From positions 1-57,141 of the forward strand of contig JABVXU010000356.1 in the NCBI GenBank assembly GCA_013365365.1: DNA of 57,141 bases, read 5' to 3'. The first letter of the stretch is position 1. The number at the start of each line of letters is the position of its first letter. The DNA is from Cruorifilaria tuberocauda. Lineage: Eukaryota > Nematoda > Chromadorea > Rhabditida > Onchocercidae. Below, in pieces: positions 26,601 through 38,600 of this stretch. Below the pieces are notes generated by a model. The model did no database searches, was not told where the DNA came from, and saw only the letters and a list, made by a program, of their open reading frames with translations. Made by a program: the position numbers and the translations under genes.

Positions 26601-29600
26601 AATGTATTATTTAATATCATTTGGAAGCATATTTAAGTAAATTTACGTAAGTGAAATGAATAACGGTTATATTGTTTTCTTGAACAGATATACCGAACTA
26701 CTTTCTCAATGTAAGTTCAAGAATTTTGAAATTTTGAATTGTTACTCAGTAAATAGCATATGTGTAGAATAAGAAGAAAAAGGAAGACGACTATTTTTCT
26801 GCACTTATATAAGAAAAATGAAATTTTTAATTATTTTTCAAGTTCTCCGCAATTCCCTAATATTGAATTACACATAAAAATTTAAAAAGCTCATTAATTA
26901 AATAGAAGGAAGAAACAGCCTCAATCAAGGCTCAGTCAAGCTCAGGCACATAAACCTCACGTAGGAGAATTATAAAAGCTAAATTTTGTAGCAAAATTTC
27001 AAAAAAAAATGAGCGATAAGAATTAAAAATGGAAATAAAAGAGTCGTTGAGGGGCGGGGAAACGTTTAATACGTAAATAAATGCAAGAAATAAAAATTTC
27101 ACCAACCTTTCAGGTATCAGTCTGTATGCATGTACCTGTGTGTGCATGTGTGTGTATGTGTGTGTGTGTGTGTGCACAGCCTATTGAGTAATGGGAAATA
27201 AAGCCTTGGAAAACGAAATTGATAAAAGATATCGCAAAAAGCTAAGGTTTATTCCTGTCGATAGTAGAACGCTATTGCATTTCCTTAATTATCTGTCAAC
27301 AGCAATCTCTGATATTTGAAATATGTTGATAAGACTATCATATTCATTGCTAATATATTAGATAATAATTAGCTTCTGTATAATTATGACTCAGTGATGA
27401 TTAATTAAAAAGCTTAAATCTGCATAATTTGAAAAATTCTGATTAACGAACTAAAAAAAATGGGAAAAGTTGAGATATAATGCTGTGTGCTTGGAAGGAA
27501 TTTCAATCCTCTTTTGCTATTTGAAAACTTTCCAATTATGGAAGTAAAAAATGGGTAAAGAAGAAAAGCAACAACAAGCATTGCTTACTACTCTAAGCAA
27601 CCTGTCCTTTTAATGTTACAGGAGAAATCGAATTTGAAAACAATGGATGGAAAATGATCACTGTCCAATTGTTGCCGATGATAATTTGAAAGAGGAAAAT
27701 GTGTTCTGTTTGGATATTTATTAAAATGGACGCTACTCTGATAGAATTATGAATCAGTAGATGTTAATAGTAATGATTGTAAATCGAATAAATATCAAGT
27801 TTCATTCAAATATAAAAAAGGAAAGAAAGCGGAAGAAAAATGAGAAATGATGATAATCGTTATCAGCGATTTGAAATATGAAAATGTTTACTTATGTATT
27901 GATAATCGTTATCATTTCCACATTTCTCCACATATTATTCATATTCAAGTACAACAGACGTGAAATAATTATTGCTGAATTTAAATTAAAAAATTTTTAA
28001 AGAAACTGACTCATAATAAGACAGAAAGATATTAAAAGAACGAAGAAAGAAAATAATTCGAGTTCAATTATTTCTTTTTTTGCTGCAATATTAATCTTTA
28101 ATGATAAATATGATTATTTTGTTTACGAAAAGTCTTTATAACATTTAAAATTAATCAAACTTCTCTTTAAAAAAAGTGCGCAATAAAACCTATTCCAAGT
28201 TGAATATATATACTTTAACATACCAAAACCTGATTTAGACAAATTGAATTTGAGTTAGATAAGAGGATCATTTTGCTACTTTTGACAAATTCTACAAAAC
28301 AACAATCAACAAAAATCATAAATGTGCTCATTTGTTAATACAGTATGATGTGGAAGAGTCTGCTCAACCGTTTTTTGTTTCCGTTTTTTCCGTTTTTTTC
28401 TTTTTCCTTCTCCATCTCGCGTCATTCTTTCAGGGTTGATCGGAATCGGAACGACGATAATGCTAGCATTCCAATGATTCTTGTATGCATCAGAAACATT
28501 TAACGTCGCGGAATGATTCATAACATCGAACAATTTATTCTAATCCTTTCATAATATACTGTTATTTCAAGTTGGCAAAGTTATTGGTCAATTCGTTAAA
28601 TAGTGCCAAAGGTGTTGAGCACTTCAAATTACTTCTTTAGAAAGAAAGGACAGAAAAATCTTCAATATCGCTTCGATTATTTCATCAAATTATCAGATGT
28701 AAAAATTGATTATCATCAAAATTTGGTAATTTCAGAATAATTTAATTTCGATCAGATGGATCAATAAAATTAATTAATATTAGGTAGTGGGAAATTAGTG
28801 AAATTTTTTTCTCTTTTTGTTTACTTTATAAAAATAAAATGATTTTGTTTAATCTACAGCTATATACACAAATTCTCACTTTAGATGGAATAAAAAAATT
28901 ATATGAAATAAAAGGAAATCATGATATTGTACATCTTATCGAAGTCTTAACCTTTAAATGATTACATGCAAAAATGCTAAATGAGTAAATATTTCTGCTC
29001 ATGTCATTTTTCAAATTATTCTAATTGTTAATAACTTTGATGCAATGAAAGAGAGGAAAGTATCTGACAAGAAGATTGATGGAATAATTTAATGAAAAAA
29101 AATTGTTTTTTAATCAAAATTTCTAAAGAAAGATTAGCAGAAAAATGGGAATTCGTTGATTAGATTGATCGATTGGATCGATCGAATTGAAACAGTTCAA
29201 TTCATTTGGCTTTTTTTGTTTTACAATTTTAAATTTTCACTTCAAAACTTTCTCAACAGCATGTATTTGCTTTCATTTTTCTTTTTCTTTCAATCTCATT
29301 ATCCAATGTCAATAAACAGTTCACACTTTTTTCTTTTCCAATTTTTTAATTTGATTTGAAAAGCGAAAAAGTTCGAAGAATTGCCGATCTATTCCAATGA
29401 TTGGAAATCAATTAGTTTTTTTATTGATCTATGAAAGTATTCATGTAATGAAAAAGTTTGTCAAAATATGTTTAAAATTTGGTTGAAATTTTCGTTCCGA
29501 ACAAATTTATAGCGAAGAAATTTTGCAATTCAAATGAATTTTTTCTTCATTGCGTTTAGAATACAAAAATATATAATTGCAATCATTCAATTTGTTTAAT

Positions 29601-32600
29601 CGATAATTTGGGATTGATTTAATTGAGAAGAATGGAACAGATAATGCTATCAGTAAGTTCCACTGAGGTGAAAAGAGAAGAGAAAGAGAGAGAGAAGGAG
29701 AGAGAAATGAATGGTAAGTAGGAAAGGAATGAAGCATTGAAAGTGCGATTGAAAATCATGCAAATAAATTTAAATTCTCTCTCTCTCATTCTTTCTCGAT
29801 TCTAATTTCGATTAAAAAATTCACGCTTGTTACTGTCAGTTCTTACTGATAAGTAAATGGTTATGAAAATATTAGAACTTATCATTTTAATTATAGTATT
29901 AACCACACTGTAAATTGTTTCAATCAATAAGCTTTACAACATTTCGCTAATATTCGTTATCAAAAAAAGTAATTTTCAACATTACTACTAACGAATTCCT
30001 TCTAGCGTTTGCATTAATTTAAAATCATTAAAGTAAATTTTGAATGAAAGATTTATTGTAAGAAAGTGAAATTTGAAAAAAATAAATTCGAAAAAATTTC
30101 TTTATTTTTGAAATTTATCATCTTTCATTTTCTTTCATCTAAATTCTGCTTCTCTCACCAACCTGATATTACTTTTCTTCACCTTCTACTTCAATCCTTC
30201 CTTTTTTTCTTTCTTTATTCATGACTTTGTCATATATTATGTATTTTCAATTGCTAATACAATAAATATTGAGATTTAAAAATTTTTTAATTTTGAAAAA
30301 AGAGAGATATAAAGCACACACACACACACACACATTATATATGTTGCATTCAAATTAAACATACTTAAAATATTAAATTTAAGCATTTTTTCAATATTTC
30401 ACTTTCATCTGAACTTACATATTGAATTGGATGGTTTGAAATGTCGTTCATATCAAAGTAAAATATCAAAAAATGAAGAAAATTATAATAATCCATTGTT
30501 TCAAATGGTATAATTTCAGACCGGAAGTTTCAAGATTTCGCAATCATTTGTTGTTTGCCGGAAAATTCGAATTGCTATCATTGTCATTAATATTATGATA
30601 ATTATCACTAGTCATGATTTGTCATGATTACTGCCATATTGCAATCGTTATGATATCGCATGATTTATTACCAAATAATTAGCGAGGAATAGCATATCTC
30701 TATAATGTATATTAACAAAACAATTATTACCTGTTCATTAACCCAATATTAATTAATACTATCAAATTAATAAAGGAAAAAGGTATTGCTGGCAAAATGA
30801 TCAATCGTTTGCGATTGCGATGAACTAATTAATTGAACTTTGTCTCTTCTTGGTTAAAACTAATTGATTAATTATTTTTCTTTTTCTAAATTATATTACA
30901 TCTATGGGTTTAAACTGTAATTTAAATTCAGCCATAATCTAACCAGAGTCAAATGGATGTTGTAAAGTTAAGCAATATAGTTTCGTACAATATTTCTAAT
31001 CCGAAAAACAAATTAAAATGTTAAGTAATGCGTAAAATTTAAAAACATTCTTTCTCGCTTATACTTTAAAGTATTACAGAGATAATAGTTAAAGAAATTC
31101 CAGTTTTGAATTCGAATGAAAAGAGAACGCATAATCGAATCGAACCAAAAATCAACATGAATTTTGAAGAAAATACAAAGAGGAGGGGAGAAGAGAAATT
31201 CGCATAAAGTTAACTATTTCAGACTTTATCTTTTATAGTTTTCAATAAAATTGAAGGAAGTAAATAAAACAACAAAGGTTGCTCGTACTTCTAATTAAAT
31301 TACATTCAAATGAAACAAATATAGATGAACTGAAACTGATTAATAATTCAAATTGAATTTTGATAAGAAATTTCAAACTTTTTAGAGAACCAATAAAATT
31401 TTGTCGAAACTGTATTTATATTACACATATAATTTTTTGTGATTCCCTTAGAATATTAATTTATCAAATAATATCGACAAAGTAACTAATTGAAGTAAGA
31501 AAATAATACCAATAACGTTGGCCAAAGTATGAAATATGCAATGTTAAATTATCATTTATTATACAATAAATTCCTACTGAAGGTCATCTGATATGAAAAA
31601 AGAGAAAATAAATTTTTGACATACTTTGAAATGAATTTAAATATCATTGAATCATTTGCATGACGTCATCTAGTTGACGAATTTAATAAGAAGGATATCG
31701 TCATTCATTGCTTTATCCTATTTCAATTAATTCTATAAATTATTCTAAATTATTCGACGTTTTTTATTCTTTCTTATCCGAAATATCCCGCGAATTCTTT
31801 TGTCTTATACGAATTCTCAACATGCTTAACTTGATTTGATTGGTATCATTTGGTTGAAAGTTTGAAATTTGATGAACTAAGTTGGAAGTGAAATTTGAAA
31901 TTAACAAATTTTAATCAAAATCTAAATGAAACAAACGCACAGCATTCGTATTAATAGCTGGAAATGTTATCACAATATCATTTTCCTCTTTTTCGTTAAA
32001 AAATAGTGAAAAATTGAAAGTGAGGAAGAAAGTAAACAAAAACGAATAAACAAAACGAAAAGTGAATTTTTTCCTTTAATTTTAGTTTTGTTTATTTTCC
32101 GGCTTTTTCCATTGTTTTATAGAACATTTCATTCTCATAGTTAGAAGTTAATTTCATAATAAAGATAGGTGGAACAGTACAAAGATCAGATTGAATGATA
32201 AGGAACGGTGGCGAGAGAAGATAAGAAGTGATAACCGAAGTGAACGAAAGGAAAGACAGGAAAGAATTCACATGAATCATACATTGATCTGATCTTTCTG
32301 TTGTTTTTTACTGGTTAAATAAACAAACATTTCTGCTATTAATCGCATGAATTGTTTACACTTTTGTCTATTGATTGTTAATTAATTATTTAAAGGTTTG
32401 ATTACATAAAAGAAGAAAAAAATTGGCAAGCTGTCAATAATTTACTGCAATCAATAACTAATTAGTTATTCATCAATTTATACATTTTGACTATTTACCT
32501 ATAAATAAACGCATTAATTAACTAATGATCATTCATAATTTTTCTTTCTTTCTTAACTCTCATATCCATTCCCGCATTTGCATTCTCTCATATCTACTCC

Positions 32601-35600
32601 CGGTATTTGCGGAAAAGGAGAAATTTTATATCTTCTTGCTATCTTATCATTCGTATTCATTCAAAGAATGCGAAATTACTGTGAAAAAAGAGTGAATGCA
32701 AGCAAACGTTCGCAGTAATGAAAATTTAAATTATCAATTTATCGATGACTAATTTATCAGTCAATTTTTTACGTTTCATTTATATCAGAAAATTTCAGTC
32801 ATTGAAGTAAGGAAAGAAAAGAATTTATGTGTGATAATTAATTAGTTCATGTCAATACACTAATTAGTTCACATCCAATTATATTTTCCCACTTCCAAAT
32901 TTATACAGGTTGTTTCCAAAGTTGTTTACCAATTGAGATATTCTTTAAAATTCGAACCTATTCATGAGTCGAAATTCGATAATTAAAACTACCACTAGAA
33001 AGTACTCAGTGAGTTGCACTTAGAAGAAATAATGAAATTGAGTTCAAGTATTAATTCAGGTAAAATATATATAAAATATTTATACATTTCATTAAAAGGG
33101 AACAATCGAAATGCAAATATTTGCTATTCCATAGGAGAAAAAATAGAAAAGTAACAAATTCGAACTGATTTTAAAGTATCCTTCGAACTAAAAAAAGAAT
33201 AATTCTAATTAAAAATCATTATGAATTTTAGAAAAAGAAAAAAAGTAATAATTGTCAGCAGAGAGTTCTCATCATCATCACCATTATCATGGCGGCCATA
33301 ATTATCATTATCATTACTTTACTCTCACGAAAATAGAAAAGTGGAGATTTGGTGTGGTGATAACCTTGGCATTTGCATATGTCACCTCTCACCCATCATT
33401 GTCACCATCAGTTAACGCAAATCATACTACAAAACTACTAAATACTATAACCTTTTAGTATGAATCAATAATTATTCCAATTTTAATTTACTACTATTTT
33501 TTGATAAATCTAAAGTATCCATTTTTAAACGGCAAATCCACGTATAAATGCTTCAACGAAAGGATGCAGTATTGATATTCATGCGATATCAAAATATTTG
33601 AAGTAAATTTAATTTCAAACTGAAATTTCAGTATTTTTTCAAGTAAAACTAAAAAGTATAAAAATGTTGAATAATATAATTTGATTTTTTATGCAATAAT
33701 AATAATCATTTTCTAATTTTATGCTATTTTGAGGGGAAATTTCTTTTTATTAGTTCATGAAATGTCATCTCGAAAGTCGTAAATGAATCATTCCAGGCAT
33801 AATTACAAATTGTTATGCGAGGGATAAAAGAGAAGAGAAAAAGACAAAGGTAAAAATTGAAAAGATAAAAAGAAAATGAAGGTTATGGAGAGCTACGAGG
33901 AAGCTAACCATCAATTTAGCTAGCATAGTGCCAAATTTTGTTAGTAAAAACGAACGATACAATTTCGGTTAGTGTAAAAGGAAATGGGAAGAACTGGAAT
34001 TAGTTGAAAATTTGTAGTATTATCTTAAATTTCTAAAGTAGCTTATCGTCATTAAATAGTTAGCAACAAATGATTTGTTTTATTACTCATAGAGAATTGA
34101 AAAACTGAAATTAATCAAACACCATTATTAGAAAGAACTCTAATTTAGCAATAAATTTAAAAAATGGCGTAAAAACAAACAATAAGGAAAGCATTTATGG
34201 AACCTTTGAAATATTATTTGCTGAAACCTTACTTTTCTCGAAGATAAGTGAAGAAAGATACACACATAATGGTAAAATGCTGTTCTCAAAATTCTACTGA
34301 ATATGATTACCAATACTCATTTTCCATTCAACTGTTTATATTCTTTCATATTAATATTCCAGTTTATCATAGAGAGGAACTCGTAATGCATAAATTTAAT
34401 GAAAATAGAATATAACTCCCCTCTGTTATCATTTTTGTCTGTCAATGTATCGCATTGATTATCGCAAAAGGCAAAATTACATGGCAATTTACATGAACAA
34501 TTTGTAACAGTATATAAATATTTTTTGGCCTAATATTTTCCTAAATAAACAGGAAAACTGCAAATCCAATTGTGAATAACAATAAATGAGGCATGAAGGA
34601 AAGAAGAGCTGAACAAGAAGAACGGAGGAACTCGTAAACAAGCATTGGAAATGGATCTGATCCGATCTGATCCAGTTCGATCCGATCTGTCTTTTACGAA
34701 GCGTCAATCTACTCAGTCTTAAAAATGACAATTTGAAGGATAAAAGTGATACAGATTGTAGGGGAAAGACAAAGAAGGAATGACACATATCATTTCTATT
34801 AAGTGACCCTAAAACCGAAAGGCGAAAAGAAACAGTTCACGATGCTAATATCAAGCTAGAAACGGTTAATTCGATCTTTCCAGAAACCATATATGGATGA
34901 TTTCATGCAGGATAAACCATACATTCAATACCTCGGGGGAATTGATTCCTTTACGCTAATCCTTTTCACATCTGTTTATTGCCACATCAATTCAAAAAAC
35001 CTTTCTCTTCTATTTCCTCATTTTCACTTTTATTTTCTTTCTCTTAGTGTATTCAATCATTACTTCATTAAATATAAATTAGAAGGAACTAAAATCAATT
35101 GAATTGCTTTTGTCTTTAATTTTTCAACTTTTTGCAGTTAACAAGAAATTGATGAAATACTTGTTTGCATTTTGTATTATTTCTGCGAGTTTTGTTGAAC
35201 TTTGAAATATAAAAGATAACTTTGAATTGCTGAGAAAGCAAATCGAAATTTTTCGCATATTATCATTTCCTACTTAAAGTTCTGTGATAGAAAAAGTTTT
35301 GTTAAATTTGTGGAATTCATATATCAAATAAAGTTATTATTTAATAATTTATCATTCTTACAACCTTTTTCATTAATTTCTGATTATTTTGGTGATCTGT
35401 CATTTATTAAAAGGAAAGAAATCAGTTCAATGTTTTTTCAAATATATACTTGACGAGGATTCATGTTGAAAACAATTCCTAAAGTAGCTAAAATTCAATT
35501 TAATCAAAAAAGCACTCACTATCGAAGCATTCAGTATAAGCATTGATAAGCTGAACACTTATACGCCTTCCCATGTTTTTGATTTCAAAGGAAGACATTC

Positions 35601-38600
35601 AGTGAAAGTAAATTGCTGTGAAATTGCTCTTTTCTTTCTTCAAGATTTTTATGCTTCAAATCAACTTAAAATTCAACTTGCAATTTTAATTAAATATAAA
35701 AAATGTCATAGTTTTATGATAATTTCGTTTTCTTTTTTGATAAGAGCAGTTATAATGTGCCAAAATATTTTATTAAAATTTTTCGTATGATGTGAAATTA
35801 TCCCATAATCTCTGCAATCTGTTATTTTTATCATCAAATTAACAGTGACAATAAGAAATTTCCCGATAAAATTATCAAAAATTTAAATTTCTTATCAAAC
35901 TGCTCAATTTTTCCCTCTGATAATTTTTATACAATAATATAAGTAAGGAGATTTGTCTGGAAATTAGATAGAGAAATATTCAATGTCACTTGGAAATATT
36001 TAAAACAATTGAGAAAGAGTGGAAATGAAAGGAACGATAGATGGATGGCATTGATGTGACAGAAACATTTTAGTTCAAAACGAAAATGATTATTCAATTA
36101 CAAAAGCTCACTTTATCATTTCCTATATTCTATTTTGCTTATACCGAATATCACTATTGTTATCATTTGTCAGTGTCAAATCAATGGAAGAAAAACGAGT
36201 TTTTAAAATAGTTAAAATGATTGATGGTAGAAAAAATGGAATAAATGAATCAATTCACTTGACAATTTCCCTTTTCCGTTGAAGGAAATAATTGGAATTT
36301 GGAACTATTATAAATGATATTTTAGTAAAGTTATTGTGATAATGTCATGAATACTCCGATTAATCATGATAAAATATTAGTTTCATAATTTAAGATATTT
36401 CAGAATATAATAAAGTGAAATGAAATGATGCAATCATTAAAAAATTGGCGACTTCATTAATTACTAAATGGAAAATATAAGCTAAGATTATTAATTATTT
36501 ATTCCAAGTGAATGATTGAACTAAAATATAAATTTGATCCAGCTTATTTTAATTGTTAAGGCTTCTAAATTTTAAACGTAAAAGAATTTCTTCCCTATTT
36601 AATTTAAAGGAAAAGTAAAAAATTTTTTAAATGTAAACTTAAAACTGAAGATATTTTAGCTAAAAGCATTGAATACAAAAAGTTTAAAGTATTTGTAAAC
36701 TTACCATTTACGGAAACTTTAGATATGTCAATATTCAATGATTCAACAAATTCCAAACATCCAGCAATAATTTCCGCCTGTAAACAAATGGTTGAATTTG
36801 ATTAGCAATAAAAGAACTGGTAAAATAAGGACGCATTATTAAATTTTGTTTTCTATTTAAATCTTAATGAAAATGGCAAAAGCATTTTGAGTGATAAATA
36901 CTGATAAGTAATAATTATTGATAATCATTCAATAATTTTAAGTCATAATTACCAGCCTAAATAAATCATAATGCGGAATTTTCTGAAAAGCTATAAAATT
37001 CCCTGTCCCATTAGTGAATTTCTGAGTGTTGCATTTCACTGACTAAATTTTTCTTCCATTATGAATTTGGAATGGAAAAAGGGAACATTGACAGACCGTT
37101 CATCTTTACACTTTTTCCTTTACCAATTTAATTAATGAGCAACTAGCTTGAACATGACGAACTGTATAAGAAAAGTTATTTTATCTATTAACTATTGTCA
37201 ATGTTGTCATTTTTGAACATGGCTGTCTTAATTTGAATCACTGTAAACCAAATGAATTTTAATAAAACTAAGCTGAGCTAAGCTAACAAAAGGAATATAA
37301 TGATTTATTAAGCATCTTTTTAAAACTTTAAATAAATGCTTTGGAAGTTTCTGTCAAGTTCAAAAGAAGCAAAATGCGAAAATCTAAAAAGAATTGGTTC
37401 ATAGAGTTAAATTACAAGATAATAAATTACTAATCTTTTCAACAGACATATATTTTCCATTTGATTAGTTCATTTCAAAACATGAAAATTCAACTATTAT
37501 AGCTATTTGAACGAGAAGGAATTGACCACTGACTTTGCCAATTAATTATAATCTTTATGAAGGAATGGATTAAGCATTTCTTATTTGATACAAAGAATCA
37601 AAGCAAAATAAGAAATTTTGTTTAAACAAACAATCAGTTACAAGTGATAATTTCAAATTAATGATAAAGGAATTTTGGAAATGTTGAAGGAGTACTATAA
37701 GTGCCTGAAGGCAATTAAAATGTCATAATTCACCTCAGAATATCTGAACGTTTCAGAAGCAATTATCATTAAACTTAATGGAAAACGAGCTTTTAGTTGA
37801 AATTTGCTGGAATCAAAAGCTAAAATAAAACTTTTATAAGGAAAAAAAAGTTTATTTTCTAGTGAAGCATTAAGGAGTTCTTTGAATAGTGATTAGAAAA
37901 TTTAGGTTTAAAATTAAGCAAATAATTTAAATGAATGAGCATGTTTATCTGCAAGATAAGCTAAACAAATTGCATTCTTTTCCATTTTTAATTAATTTTC
38001 CCTTACGCATTTTTTCCTTATTTATTTCAATTCATTTTTCATTAATAAATAAATTATTTCATCTTTCTCCAATAAGTTAAACTTTGTTGTTTTTATTTAT
38101 TAATGTTAGAAGGAGAAATGAGAATATTTTAATTTTATAATTTTATGAGCAATTTTACAACCAAAATTTTAAATAATGGTTCGAAACTTTTTCTCCACAA
38201 CTTCTATCACATTCACGCAAGCAAGCATACACACACATACGCAAATACACTTCACGCACTTCACGTGCAATGATTTTAATTGAAGAGAAGTATTTTTGCA
38301 GGAATGAAAGCTGAAATTTTAAAGTATAAATGAGAGATTTGAAGGAAAGTATCGTCCATAATGACTGGAAGCATTTCAAGCCACCAAAGTGGCTGTTAGT
38401 AAAAATGACCTCAGTGATAAGAGATGTGAGTGAAAGTTAGCTGAACTTCCGACTAATTTATTATCAGCAGAATAATCTCGTAGCAATTGTTATCTCCACT
38501 GAACTGTTCTCAATTCTTGAAATGTAATAAAAATTTTCAGATGCAACGTTTGTTTAAAACTTTGATTGGAATTTTTCGTCTTCCTTGAAGAATAAATAAA

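Larger units (their letters stand above)
26248..36704 (-). other. unc-53 intron 4 (10.5 kb)
   Basis: The largest intron interrupts the CH domain just before its last helix. It holds GT and CA microsatellites (27137-27174, 30314-30334), a GA tract (29671-29707), paired TGATAA elements (27851-27914), a TGATAATTATCA palindrome (30596-30607), a CAT/TTATCA-rich patch (33271-33320) and a GATC-based tandem repeat (34653-34688). A 75-codon open frame sits at 28306-28533 on the minus strand. No exon could be fitted in phase. Confidence 0.75.

Noticed and set aside
31661..31668. Perfect CRE octamer TGACGTCA in intron 4
   Set aside because: With this base composition about 0.4 copies are expected by chance in the window, so one copy is no evidence by itself.
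33252..33458. His-rich plus-strand open frame
   Set aside because: The histidines come from a CAT/ATC triplet-like repeat, the start is not ATG at the stated end, and there are no splice or family signals. The TTATCA repeats may instead be GATA-type sites.
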